Shown here in pieces: positions 31,618 to 44,766 of a DNA stretch of 64,000 nt. The stretch covers positions 124,001 through 188,000 of the forward strand of contig JAIWZP010000004.1 of NCBI GenBank assembly GCA_025201375.1, read 5' to 3'. Origin of the DNA: Gongronella butleri. Lineage: Eukaryota; Mucoromycota; Mucoromycetes; Mucorales; Cunninghamellaceae. Every line of letters starts with the position of its first letter. Positions within the stretch are counted from its first letter, which is position 1. The notes beneath the pieces are model-generated. The model made no database searches. It was not told where the DNA came from and worked only from the letters and a program-made list of their open reading frames with translations. The translations under genes were made by a program, and so were the position numbers.

Positions 31618-34600
31618 ATGTTTGCATATTATAGAACACGTTGCTTTGGCACGGCTACCCAGCGGGTTCTCCATGGATCTTTGGCTAGCCCTGATCAGAA
31701 AGATGTCGTGTTGGTCAAGGTAAATAAAATAAAAAAAACGGGGCAGAAACGACCAAAAACGACGCGTATAAGCTATTCCTCACGATTTTTTTTTTTTTTT
31801 TTTTTTTTTTGCAGAACACGTCGCTGCAGTACTGCTGTGTCGACCCGAATTCCAAGGAAAATGTTCTTTATCCACTGTTTGAGCAACAAGCATTTGGCAA
31901 TGTGCTGGATGCGGCGGTGCTGCCTTGCCATTGGGCGGCAAGGGGTGCAGCGGCGGCGCAGCCAATGATGGGCAACAAATGGGACGACGTGCTGCAAAAT
32001 ATGGAGGACTTCGACGATGTTTACCACTGGGACTTTGTGATGCATCAGGAGGAGGATGATAATTGTGACTCGGATGAAGACTACGACGATGGCCCGTACG
32101 GAGGCACTTTTGCATGGCAGCGCAAGGATTGTGAGACGCGAGCTGGCCACACGCCCATTCGTGGTAACCACGTGTTGCTTTTGCTCTCCGATTACGGCCA
32201 GCTCGTCTTTTGCACGGTGGCCGGGCAGCAAAACGACTTGAGCTCGACAGGCCGCTTTGAATGCGTGGCCGAGGTGAATCTCACCACTCCCGGTAGCACC
32301 AGCGTTCGAAGCACGAACAAAAAATTGGCCGTTGACCCTTGGTAAAGAGGAAGAATTGGGGCGGCGCAGCAAAACAAAAAAGAGCATTGACGCGTTTTTG
32401 CTGTTTTTTTTTTTACGCATGTAGGGCGCGCGCTATTGCCGTCGCTGCGTACCAGGATGCCATTGACGTATTCATTATCAATCGATCCATGTCGCGCGTT
32501 CATTTCAAGCCCATTATCTCAGTCAGTCAACAAAAATCGGCATTCGTGCGTTGCAAACACGCGTCTTACTATTTTTTTTTTTTTTTTTGTAGAACGCAAG
32601 CATTGAAGAGCCAGGCATCATTTGTCATCTCTCATTCATGGATACAAACAAAGGGAGCGATGACGCCATCGTGCTCGTTGCCGTGATGTGCAGGTAAAAT
32701 GAAAAAAAAAACATTAGTACGCATCTGACCCTATCTTTTTTTATTCTTCCACGAAGCGAGACCGAAAACACCTGTCACCTTGTCCAATACGTCATTAATG
32801 CGTCCAATCGCAAAGCACCACTATCCATTCGCGTGCATGGCCGCTTGCGCCTCGATCAAAGTATTGTGATGTTCCTCTCATCTCCCAAAAAAGCGCGTCT
32901 CACCCCTTTGCAATCATTTTTTTTAGTGGGCAATTCGCTTCCGCTACTCTTTTTCTCAGTGCCTTACGATGACGCGAGCTTTGTGATGGTGACTGTAATG
33001 GATTGCCGGCATGTACGTTTACGCGTCATTGATCGTTTTATTTTCTTTGCAGGAGGATACCGTGTTCGCTATTGGTCCAGATGATATTACAAAGGGCAAC
33101 AAAAACCTTGCTTGTCTACGAATTGACGAGGGGGTGATCGACAAAGGTCGGTCAATCGGTCATTGTTGTTGTCTATTTCTTATTTTTTTTGTTTAGGTGA
33201 CTTGTGCACGGCCCATTCACTTCCAAATTATGGCGTGAGGCGCATTTACTTGGGCACTGATAGCGGCGCGTTGCTATGCTTGAATATGCAATGTGTTGAT
33301 GCCATGTCACTGGCAATTGTGCAAAAGTTGAGCCCAATTGGTCAACAAATCCACTACCTTGGCCATTACGTGGTGAACACTCCCGCTCACAAAGGTGTCA
33401 GTGCCATGCTCATGCTGTGCGTCGGTGAATCGGCCGATAGCAAGGTCCTCGCCGTAAGATATTCTCAAAATCTGACAAAAAAAAAAAAGACATGTTGCCT
33501 TTGACCCTCTTTTTTTCTCTCTTCTGTCGGACCTCTTATTTTTTTTCCTTTGTGCAGCTGACAGAAAATCAAGAGGTGCACGAGCTACAGCGCATTATCA
33601 ACCGCGCACCTGTACAAGATGCCGTAGACGTGTCAAGGCCAGGACACATGGTCAAATTGGTGCTGGGATCGGGTCAAGGCAACCAAGGCTCACTCCAGTC
33701 GCTTTCCTACGATTGCGATAGCATTGCTTTGGACACACGCGCCAATTGGAAAGGGTAGGGGTGTGTTTTGGCTTGTTTTGAAAGCTAAAATTGCATTTTT
33801 GACCTAGAATGACGCGTCTCTTTTGCGTGACCCACGAAAGTACAGAAAAGGAGCAATTCGCCTATCTTGTTGGCAGCTCTTCTTTTGACACCAAGATTGC
33901 ACAGCTGCATCAAGGTGCGTTTTTACGCGAAGCAAACTTTTACAGAGAGTAATCGCTTCATTTTTCACACCATATATAGACCCTTATGAAATATGGCCTC
34001 CATTCGTGACTGACCAGCCCACGATTTTGGCGCAATGCGCAAGCGACTTTGAATGCGTCTTTCAAGTGCTTCCTCGTACTGTGCTATTGCTTCATCCTAG
34101 CTCAACAGGTAAAAAAAAAAAAAAAAAAAAACGGCCATTGATGTGACGCGCTGACATGTTGCGCGTTCGTTTCCACCAACGCGTCCTATTTTTAAGGTCC
34201 GAAAGCACGGGTGGATCTGTTTATCCAAGAGAACAATCCAGAGTTGAATGTATGTTTTGCCGCCATCCACATTGACGGCGACATGAATCTCGTGTACCTC
34301 TGCTGCTCCGACGGAAAAAATTGCAGTGTGTATTTGCTTACCATGCGGCAAGTGGCATTGTTATGCGCATTGGCACGTTGCAGTCGCTGTTTTGCTTATT
34401 TCTTTTTTTTTTTTTCACCCGATTTGCAGACTCCATCCGTTGGAAAAGGACGACTTTGCTATCTTGGACTTGGCCATGGTGAAAGAGTACAAAGGGTGCT
34501 CTCCAAGTGCTTTCTCTTTGTTGCAATTCCGCGACCACATACAATTGCTCATTGGCACGTATTCGAAGCAGGTGCACACTCTTGTTGCAGGTGCCGGCAA

Positions 34601-37046
34601 TTGGCAACCCGCCCATCGCTCCACGCGTGGTAAGATTATTAATCCCCGTTTTATTTGCGATCGTACTTATTGCCATTGTGTCTCGGTGGCAGATGTTAGG
34701 TGCGTGCCCCATTCCATTTGCCTATTAGGCGTGGCACCAGATTATATTCTTCTTGCAAGTCGCGATGGCAAAATCCTTGGCGCTTTCATCGAAGGGACAA
34801 ACTACTTCAAAGAGCGTTTTCTACCCTTGTTTGAGCCGTGCAAGCAGCCATTCACGCTGACACCGATGAAAAAAGACGGCTCAGTGCTTGCATCCGGCGA
34901 AATGTTGCTGTACATCTCGTTTGACACAAAGTTGAAGCACTTTATTTTCAGTGAGGTCTATACACACGGCGCTCAAGACCATCAAGATTGCGTTTATATC
35001 CCGCGAGGAGTCATGGTGGAGGAAGAAAATGGCCCGTCGTTGCATTATGAGTCGTTTTGCCGCGCTTTCTATGTGGCCGCCTTGACAAGTGACAAGATGA
35101 TGATCATGAAAATGCAGAAAGAACCTTCTTGGACGTCGCGCCACGTCCAATTGGAGTCTGTAAGACGCGCTCAATGGGTCAAAAATGAACAAAAATGCCG
35201 CGTAGCTCATTTTTCTTGATTTCTTTTACACAGACGCCCACGAGACTTCTCGTACAAAAGAGCTGCAACCGACCATTGGCAATTGTTGCTCTTGATGCCG
35301 ATGCACAAGTTGGCATTGGACCACAACTGCAGATCATTGACCAGAGGTAAAAGGAAAAAAATAACATGTTGGTGCTGATTTCTTAAAAACTCATGTGCTT
35401 CATGCCCCCAATTTGTGTGGAAATATAGAGACGGAGAAACCGTGCACGTCTGCGAGTTGGAAGATGGAAGCTCGGTCAAGTGCCTCGCAGGTACATGGCG
35501 CAAAAACGAAAAAAAAGATGAAATTACATGGGCGCTGACACGTTTTCTTTTGTTGTTGTTGTTGTAGAATGGCGCATAAAGCGTGACAGCAAGACGTTTG
35601 ATTACGTGTGTGTTGGCATTGGCCTCGCAAATCGATTGGCAAATGCTGCCGTCTCTGGCTCATCGGGCGACAATGCCAATAAATACGGATGCCTTCGAAT
35701 TTACCAATTGACAAGCAAGTCGGGCGCCTATGACGAACCCATCTTCTCCCTGCAAAAGGTCTGGCAACACGACAGCAGCGAGGGTGCCATCAATGCCGTT
35801 TTTCAGCATAAAAACTGGTAAATCAGCCCACATTCTTAACAATTGACAACTTTGACGAGAAAATCTCATCAAATCTCAGCCTTTTTTTTGCTGCCGGCAC
35901 TCGGCTGCATTTATACAAGACGGATGATACGCCTGAGAGGTAAAAAAAAAAAAAAATCGAGTGTAAATTTGTGATTAATCAGGTTTTCACTTCATAGTTT
36001 GCACCCTATTTGCATCTCAAATATCCGCCATCCGGTCACATCCATTGGGTTCAACGGAAAGACATTGTCAATTGGCACCTTTGGTGACTCGGTGCAATCG
36101 TACAAGGTCAACAAGAATTTCGACAATTTTGACTTTTTTACCAGGTACAGCGTAAAAAAAAAAGCCAATTGGAATGCGCTCATTTACATTTTTTTATGCC
36201 AGCGATCGTGTCTCGAGAAGCGTGCATCAGGTGCTGACGCTTGACAAGGGCAACATGGTGGCGGTGACGCAAGATGGCAATATGGTTGGCATGAACCAGG
36301 GCGATAACATTGGCGGAGAGTCGCATGAACAGCTTCCTTGGGCGGCGCTGAGCGTCCAGACGAATGACTTGAAGACACTGTTTACATTCCATTACCCGGA
36401 AATGCTCATCAAGCCGCTTCTGACATGGTCACGAATGCAATCATCCCTTGTAAATCATCAAGACAGGTGGTTTGCAAACCTAATGCACTTTTGGACGGAC
36501 AGTCGGCACCTGAGACACCCTCAATTCGTCAACACGATTGTCGCTTTCACCGTCTCGGGCGGCATGATATCGGTGAATAAGGTGAAAGAATCCCTTTATA
36601 CCTTGCTCGCGGTCCTTGAGCGCGCAATTCTGCGCTATCCTCGCACGCAGCCTTTTATTGGCACCGCTGGACGCTTCCGTGCCTGGTACGCACGCCTATC
36701 GGACGATGCCACAGATTTCAAGGAGATCATTCACGGCGATTTGATTGCATTGTACACGCGCCTCACGCCACAGGAAAAATTGGACTTGATTTGCTACCAC
36801 CCTTATGGCTACGGCCCGCTTGCCGATTTTACTTCGCCATCCCATCCACCACCTCTCAACGGCTTGCAAGTCCATTCATACTTGCTTGAGGCCGTGCAAA
36901 AGTTCACAATGGAGCTGGCTCAGATGGATGCATTTGTGGAGAACGAACTGTTGTACAATATTTTACTGAAGCCCAATCCCCGCGAAAGCTTCAGAGTCCG
37001 GGACATCTTGGATTTGGTCACCCAAGCATTGGAAGCGTACTCGTAA
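31618..37046 (+). CDS. MMS1_N/CPSF_A protein, paralogue 1, 20 exons
   Basis: Predicted 1358-residue beta-propeller protein of the DDB1/SF3B3/CPSF160 superfamily. Exons: 31618-31719, 31815-32341, 32425-32521, 32593-32693, 32757-32860, 32927-32994, 33053-33146, 33197-33453, 33558-33754, 33808-33914, 33980-34108, 34197-34347, 34430-34629, 34693-35159, 35234-35346, 35429-35490, 35568-35817, 35880-35939, 35998-36144, 36203-37046 (4077 bases, one frame). The N-terminal part reads like MMS1_N (TRCFGTATQRVLHGS, then DVVLVKNTSLQYC; DPWARAIAVAAYQDAIDVF). The C-terminal part matches CPSF_A (TPTRLLVQ; TLSIGTFGDSVQSYKV; FTVSGGMISV; HGDLIALYTRL). Intron 12 (34348-34429) starts GC rather than GT. The split between exons 7 and 8 is the least certain. 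Relatives act as scaffolds in ubiquitin ligases, splicing or 3'-end processing; which applies here is unknown. Confidence 0.85.
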
Positions 37047-37379
37047 ATATTTTTTTTTTTGCAAATTATCATTGAAAAATCATGAGGTCTGTTAGTTTTA
37101 TCGTTATTGTAGCCATAAAAAAATATGATTACTTGCAAAGAGACGCTGGACGCGTTGTCAAGTGTAAAAGGAAAAAAAAAAATTCAAAAAGTGTGGTGAA
37201 CTCCGCGAATTATCATAATTAGATTCTATTTTAGCGGTAAATAAGCGATTCTCACAAACAACACATTGCAAGAGCACTAAAACACGTTAAGAAGGGAAAG
37301 GACGAGCTGGAAAAAACTTTGCGATACCTCATGCGTAGCTGTAGCACTTCTTTGGGGAGCGGCACACAAATTATAGCGC
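37047..37379. other. 3' flank of paralogue 1
   Basis: A+T-rich, no gene; leads into R1 copy C. Confidence 0.4.
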
Positions 37380-38090
37380 TTTTACCATTTAGACCAAAAT
37401 CAAAAAGTCAGGTTCCCAGAATTCTGCCAAAATTGCACACACGAGTCATCGTATGGAGAAACCACCAGCAAAAATGCTAAAAAAGTGTGGGATCAGCCTG
37501 CTGGTTGACGAGCAATTTGTGATTTTAGATAAAACTTTACAAGCAAATTGCACGGGAAAAAAGCGTGCATAAAGCCGCGCCGACGCGTCCACTAGCAAGT
37601 CACAATCCAGTGCGTGGATTGAATAGTAACAGACGCGTGCAACTCGATGCTTGACGCGGTTTAACACGCGTCGGAAATTGATAATGATTTTGAAACCGTG
37701 TCAAAATGGTCAAAAATTACTTTTTTCGTTGATCATCAATGTCCACGTATGAACCGGGCCATATTCTTTCTGATGGTATGTGTTTCTCGGAAATGCAAGT
37801 ATTTTTCATTGAGATGGACTTGAGCCGAAAATAAACTCTTAAACGCATTTTACGACGAACCCAATCGATGTACCCCTGCTTTTTATTTGATTTTCATCTT
37901 TGAATGAGGAGTGTATATCATGTGGTTGAATAGCGCGGTGATCTGACGGTCTTTGTTTTGCCATTTTCAAATCCATACTGTATCTCTAGGAAAATCCGCG
38001 ACTTTTGAAAATCGTCATTGCGCGTCATCCAGTTGTTATAGTACCACCGGGGCGGGGTCATTTGAATGGCAAGGATTGGAATAATCAGGT
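37380..38090 (-). repeat. Dispersed repeat R1, copy C (inverted)
   Basis: Read on the minus strand it matches copies A and B: AAATAAAAAGCAGGGGTACA with GTCGTAAAATGCG against 9000-9040, then TTTTGACACGGTTTCAAAAT (37690 region), and a CTAGTGGACGCGTCGGCGCG block (37578-37597 region). With copy B it brackets paralogue 1 as an inverted pair about 6.2 kb apart. Confidence 0.75.
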
Positions 38091-38905
38091 CCAGGAACCG
38101 ATTGCGTTGTAGACTGCATTTTCATTGACTATTGTTCAGAAAATAACTAAAAGCGCTTCAAACGCGTTTTTCTTGGTCACTACTGGTTCATCGACGTCAA
38201 ATCAGATACCAAACGAATCAGCAAGGGAAGACGGTCAAAAGCGAATAATTCTCGGGACCGCATCTGTAAGTTCCTCGTTGAATTAAATATTAAAAATTGT
38301 GTGGTTTTACACTGTAGAATACTATAAAGAAAACCTCGATCAAACTGGCTTAAATTGACCCACAGAGATTCTTTTTAAGAAGATATATAATCGCCATTAA
38401 TTTGTGTAATGTTATATACTCAATGGATGAGCCGTGGACATTGGCAAAGCACGATCTACGGCTTTAAAATGCAATTTTCCCAATAATCAGTTTTTAAATT
38501 TTATTACATTTGCATGGCGAAAATGGGCAGCTATTAGTTCTTGACTATCAAGAGGTTGCGTCGTCCTCAACCTGATGCTCGACAAAAAGACGAAAAAAGT
38601 GCGTTTTGTTATTTTTTGTGCTCTATTTGGCACCGCGCGCTCCAATTTCCACCAATTTAAAAGTAGAACGTGCTTCAATTTTACCACTTCCTTTCCCCAA
38701 CACGAGCGTAATCGGATCATGGATTGTGTAAAAAATGACAATAGTGGATACTTTTGTGGTTCGCGTGGCGGCGCGAACAATGTCAGTGCGCAATCGGAAT
38801 TTCAAAATGTCTGCTAAAACGGTCATTGGATCTCCGTCCAAGGGCGCGTCTTGCTTCCACTCCTTTTGTACATTTTTGCTTTCTCCATTTGTTGCCACTA
38901 GCCTC
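38091..38905. other. Intergenic region between the two MMS1_N/CPSF_A paralogues
   Basis: A+T-rich to 38560, then more mixed. An in-frame upstream ATG at 38735 could extend paralogue 2 by 57 residues, but no equivalent exists in paralogue 1, so I treat this as promoter/leader. Confidence 0.35.
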
Positions 38906-41900
38906 ATGTCGCTGCACATGTATTGCAAGACTCGGTGCTTTGGCACAGCGACACAGAGAGTGCTTTTTGGCTCGTTTCATGAGCATGGCACGCGCGATAT
39001 GATATTGGTCAAGGTAAAAAGCTCGCCGTTTTGCCACGGCCAGCTCGTATATTCGACATCGTGCCGTAAACTCTGCATTTTCTTCTTTTTGACATGATTT
39101 TTATTCACTAGAATTCGTCTCTCGAGTACTGTTCTATCTTGAACATCAGCGGAAAGCTCGTTCATTCGTCATTTGAGCAGCCCGCCTTTGGTACCATCTT
39201 GGACGCGCGCCCGTTGAAGTGTGAATGGGCCGACGATCAAGAGGAAGGCGCCGAAGACGACGGCGACAGCGGTATTAAAGTTGCCACCGACGCGCACGAG
39301 GACGACAGGGGCAATTCCGAGGAAACCAGGGGCAATGCACGTCTTCAATGCCTCACGCGCAAAGGTCACGCGCGGATCAATGGCGATCACGTCGCCATGC
39401 TCATCTCCGACTATGGCGAGCTCGTCTTTTGCACGGTTGTCGGCGAGCCAGAGAAATTGATCGACTTTCCATATGCTCTCTCATCGACGGGCCGCTTTGA
39501 ATGCGTTGCGGAGGTACGAAAATCATCTCAAAGACAGGCATTTCTCACAATGCAGTCGGTTTTTTTTTATTTAGGTGATGCTAGGCAAACCAGGACTAGA
39601 CTTTACGACAGCCAACAAGAAGCTCGCGTTGGACCCATGGTCAATTCGGGAAAAAAAGGCCAAAACAAAGACAAAAGGCTCATGTTTTCCATTTTTAAAT
39701 CTTGACAGGTCCCGCGCCGTTGCAATAGCGTCGTACCAAGATCAAATTGACGTGTTGGTCCTGAAACCAAGCATGTCGAGGACGAAATTTAACCCTGTCG
39801 CCAATGTAAGGGTCATTAGCATCGCACAGTCGGGATTTCTCATTTTCTTTCTCCTTAGACCGTGTCAATTGAGGAGACGGGCATCATTTGGCACCTGGAA
39901 TTCTTGCACACGAAGAGCAACCAACGCGATCGCGTCCTGCTGGCCGCAATTATCTATAGGTAAGCAAGCGACGCGACGCGACGCGGCGCGAAAACGTTGC
40001 TTTTGGCGACAAACATCTCATCCATCGCCTTCTTCCTTATAGTGACATTGATCGTGTATGCCGTGTTGTGCTTTACAACATTGATACCAGCAACCCGGAG
40101 GCGCCCTCGGCTGATTTGATGGGTCGCTTACCTATGGATCAGAGTAAACACAGAAAAAAAAAGATTGTCTGACAAGGCGCGGAACAAACACCGATTTTTG
40201 GTAGAAATGGCGCTGCCTGTGCTCTTTTTCTCGGTGCCATTTTACCCTGAGACGTTGGTGCTTGTGACAGTAAGCATTTGCCCGTCAAATCGGCTTGAAA
40301 ATGACACATTTGGCTTTTTTTTTTCCTTAGGAAGAAGCCGTTTTGATTGTCCGCGCGACCGACATCACGTCTGGTAACGTGTTTCTTCCTGGCGCGGTCA
40401 TGGGCAGGACCATTGGCCATCATTTGTGCACTGCGTACACGCTTTGTGCCAATGAATCGGATCCACGCGTCTATCTGGGCACGACCGAGGGCCAGTTGAT
40501 CCGGTTGGACATGCACGATCTGGAGGCTATCGCGCTCTCTTGTGTGCAAAAGGTGAATCCAATTGGACAACATATCCAAGCTCTCGATTACTTGGACCTT
40601 GAAGACAATGACGGCAACAAAATGCCGGCCATGGCCTTGTATACGGTTGGCGAAGGCACAAATAGCCAGCTACTGGCGGTAAGCACTTGCATGGCGGCGC
40701 GCCACGGCGTAACATTGAATAATTTCTTGTTCATTTCTCATCTTTTCCCCTTGGCCCCGCCCCTTTACCCTCGTTTTCCACTTTTTTTTTTTTTTTTTTT
40801 TTTTGTAGGTCACAGATGATGAAGCGATTGAGCTGCAAGCAATTGAGAATCGTGCGCCTGTGATGGATGCGGTGGATGAGTCCAATGCGCACACGGCGTT
40901 TAAAATGACGACATGCTCTGGGAAAGACCAAGATGCACAATTAAACACGGTGACCTATGGCTGCAATACCGATCTCATGGAGACCGTACCGGATTGGAAC
41001 GGGTAAGTAATCAAGAGCGCGTCAAACTATACACTTGAGGAATGAGCTAATCACCTTTTTCTTCTTTTTATTCAATTTTGCGTGAAAAAAGTGTCACAAA
41101 TCTTTGGACTCTCAATGGTGGCGAGCACGGTGTCTTCCTGGTGGGCAGCTCATGCTACGACACCAAGATTGCCCGTGTGCATAATGGTAAACACTAGGAT
41201 TCACGCCTGGACGAGACCCTCAATTGCTTATTTTTATCGTTTTTGCATTTTGTGCAAAGAATCCGACGGGCTGATCTCTACTTGGCCAGCCATTGCCACC
41301 TCTAGCTCTACAATTCACGCCGAATTGATGTACCCAACATGCCACAAGACAGATCGCATCAATGCTGAACGCGATGCATTGATCGTGCAGGTGCTTGCCG
41401 ACAGATTGCTGCTGTTGGACTTCGAATCGCCAGGTAAAGCCAATTCCAGTGCTTACAACAGAGGACTGGGCAAAGCTGATTGCACAGATGACTTGAATAG
41501 ATCCATTGCTGGTGTATCATTTTAAGGAAGGGTCCAAAGATTCTCGCACCACAGCTGTTTTTGCGAGTGTGCAGCATGTGTTTCAAGAAGCATCACATTT
41601 GCTATTGTGCTGCACAGAAGGAGATCAAACAGGCATGCACAGGGTCTATGTCGAGTAAGTGAACAACCAGAAAAGAATAAAAAAACGAACAAAAACGAGC
41701 AATTCCGATGATTCGCGGGTCCCAATGCCAATCATCCATATTGAATCTATTCAATAGTTACAAGAACAAGAAGATCAGCCGATTTGAAAAGCAGACAGAC
41801 ACCTGGTTTGCTGGCCATCCATCCTGTTTTTTTGCGGATCAATTCGTGTTGGCGTTCATTGGTGATTACAACGGCAACTTGCACATGTATAACACCGGCA

Positions 41901-44475
41901 TGGACGCGAAACCGTGGAAATTATTGAACACATGCAGTAAGAAAAAAAAGGGGTGAGGGGGTGAGGGAGAGTTGAAACTCGGATATGACCTTTTTTTTTT
42001 TTTGCAAGATATTGGTTCTGTTGTTCACTCTGTGTCCATGGTCACGAAATTTGACAACGACGAAGATAACAGGACACGCATGATCATCAGCACACGAAAT
42101 GGAGAGGTTCGGCATTGTCAAATTGACGAACTAATGGCTCCGACATTTGAAGGCACGCTTTACAATCAAAACGCATCTTTGACGCGCTTTGCATTCCGTG
42201 ACAGCGTTACCTATGCCTTTTGTCCAGATGTGCTGCTCATTCGGCTGGATAAAACAGGCTGTGTCAAGTACAACGAAGTCGTCTCGCATGGTGGCGTCGA
42301 GCATCAAGCTTTGTCCATTTTACCATTCAATTTTTCCAAGCTAGGAAAGAACGTTTTGGATACGGTGGCACCCATTGCAGTGGTGGTGGATGGGCGCCTC
42401 ACGACAATGCACGTTGACCCGGACACAAGCTTTTCAACGCGCGCACTCAACATTGGACTGGTACAAAGACTTTTTTTTTTTTTGCATGCAATTCTCACCA
42501 ATACCTTTATTTTTCTTATAGACGCCCCGCAAGATGCTCGTCGAGACCACTGTTGCGAACAAGCCATTAGTTGTGTTAGCGGCCACCTTGCACCAGCGAG
42601 GCCGGCCAATGGAGAAACTCGTGCTCATGGACCCAAGGTCAGACAAAACCAGCGCACAATGCGTCCAATTGATCCCGTTTTTGTTGCATTGACGTCATTA
42701 GAACGGGCAAAACATGGTGCGACGCCAAGCTGCCGCCTGGCCAATCTGTGTGCTCGCTTGCTCGTAAGAAAATGAAAAAAAAATAACGCGGTGAGCTCGC
42801 TTTTGACCGTTTTTTTTATCACTCAACGCAACAGAGTGGCGCGTGACAAACAAGGGAAAGGATTACAATTACATCTGTGTGGGGACAAGATACCAGGCGA
42901 GCAAGCCCTACACGGGTCGGGAGCCAAATGACAAAAGTGGTGAAATGGGCTGTTTTATCCTATATCGCCTGAAATGTCGCGATCGAAAGGGGGCGCCCAG
43001 TTACTCACTTCGTCTTGCGTGGCAATTGGATGAGCAGCCAGGCGCCGTCAACGCGATTTGCCCACGTGAACGCATGTAAATGATGTGAAATGGCTTTTGT
43101 GAGAACAAAACTCATCTTTATTTTTCTTTTTGCCTCGTAGTCTCTTATTTTCGGCCGGCAGCCATCTTAATTTATACAGATTAGATGAGGGTCAAGAAGA
43201 GTAAGATCATTTGATTGTCAGCTAGCGCTGCAACATGACTAAAATGCGTGGTTTTGTTTGATCAGGTTGCAATTCGTGTCAAATACGGCTCTAAACCAGC
43301 CGATCACGTCGATCCGAAGCTTTAAGACCACAGTGACCGTGAGCATGTTTGGTGATTCGGTCGTTTATTACACCATTCGTGACAATACGACTCGATTGGA
43401 ATCTGCATTTTATTCAAGGTATAGTAAAAAAAAAAAAAAAAAAAAAAAAAGACACGACAAGTGGCATGGCGCTCATTTTGAATGGACACTCATTTTCGTT
43501 GCCAAGAAACCGGCAATATCGTACAAAATCCTTTGACTGACGCGCTTTTAATTTTTTCACGCTCTTTTTCACGCGTTTTTCACGTTTTTTCGCGTTTTTT
43601 CTTTTTTTTCTTTTTTTAAAAACAGGGACACTCAACGACGCAACGTGCAGGGCTTGGTGGAGGTGGACAATGGCATGGTGTTGGCGGTGACGCAAGAGGG
43701 GCACATGCTGTGGATGGAATGCGACATGTACCCGTCGTTCTCACCAGGTCCACGCAACAGATTCCAGCGGCGCAGCGACGTGCATGTGAAGGCGTCGTGG
43801 CATTATCCCGAGATGCTTATCAAGCCTCATCTGGTGTATGGGCACTTGTCGTCTGTGCCTCAGGACGACCAGTACGCGTGGTTCCGCAACTGGCAGACGA
43901 TCTGGGGCCCGTACTCGTCCAAAAACAAGTCCGAATTCTGCTCTTCCGTGGCCGCATGGACGGTTTCTGGTGGCCTCGTGACAGCGCACCTGTTTAGCGA
44001 CTTGATGGCCCATCTGTTGGAGGCATTGCAGATGCAATTGGCGTGGCGCGGGCCGACGCGACCCATTCTCGGCAATTCGGCCACATTTTGGTATTGGCAC
44101 CGCGCGCAATCCGGGAACGGCTTTGAAAGCACCTTGGATGGCGATCTGCTCAGGCAATACTTGCGACTCACCGACGTCGAGAAGCGAGCGCTCATCGCCA
44201 ACGATTTTGACACCATGCCCGTGTCTTTTTCAGCACAAACGAGCCAATTGGCGGCCCCCACCATGCCGTCGCTTACGGAAAAAGCCATTGACACGTACAA
44301 CGAGCTCTATTTGGGCCCTTTGCACTTGCGCGAGTTATTTGAAGCGCAAAACAGACCATGGCCCGTGGAAACGCGCGATTCTCACCTTCTTGCATTCCAA
44401 ACGGATGTCAAGGATACGGAGTGGACCCTTCAATTCCTCGATCACATCATGCGAGGCATAGAGCTTTTCTGCTAG
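38906..44475 (+). CDS. MMS1_N/CPSF_A protein, paralogue 2, 20 exons
   Basis: Predicted 1338-residue paralogue of the preceding gene. Exons: 38906-39013, 39112-39513, 39575-39639, 39709-39805, 39859-39959, 40043-40143, 40205-40269, 40331-40678, 40809-41002, 41092-41186, 41260-41433, 41501-41654, 41758-41936, 42009-42460, 42522-42637, 42702-42763, 42835-43075, 43141-43200, 43266-43418, 43626-44475 (4017 bases, one frame). Shared landmarks include TRCFGTATQRVL, SSTGRFECVAE, QKVNPIGQ, TPRKMLVET, MFGDSVVYY, HYPEMLIKPH, WTVSGGLVT and DGDLLRQYLRL. Most intron positions and phases match paralogue 1. It has one extra intron (39514-39574) and lacks paralogue 1's intron at 33147-33196. An acidic insert (residues about 64-105) has diverged between copies. 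No frame damage, so both are probably functional. Confidence 0.85.
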
Positions 44476-44766
44476 CTCTTTTTTTTCGAATACAGATGGA
44501 TCTTGCTGATTTATTTGGCTCATTAAATTAGCTCACATGGGTTGTGTGTGAGAGAGGGGTGGTGCTGGAAAAGGAGGAGGGGCGAAGGGAATCAAAATAA
44601 TATTATTATACACAATCAAAAAATAAAAGAGGAAAGGGAGGAAAAAAGTGAAAAGAGATGCCGGCATGGAAGATCGAGGGGTAAAAAAAAAAAAAAAAAA
44701 AAAAAGGAGGGGGAGGGGAAAGTGGAAAGGGAGCAGTAGCGGAGGGAGGCAAGGGAGCCATTCTGT
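44476..44766. other. Convergent intergenic region
   Basis: Between the stop codons of paralogue 2 and the TBC gene. It contains A/G-rich stretches and a poly-A run (44683-44705). Probably both 3' untranslated regions. Confidence 0.4.
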
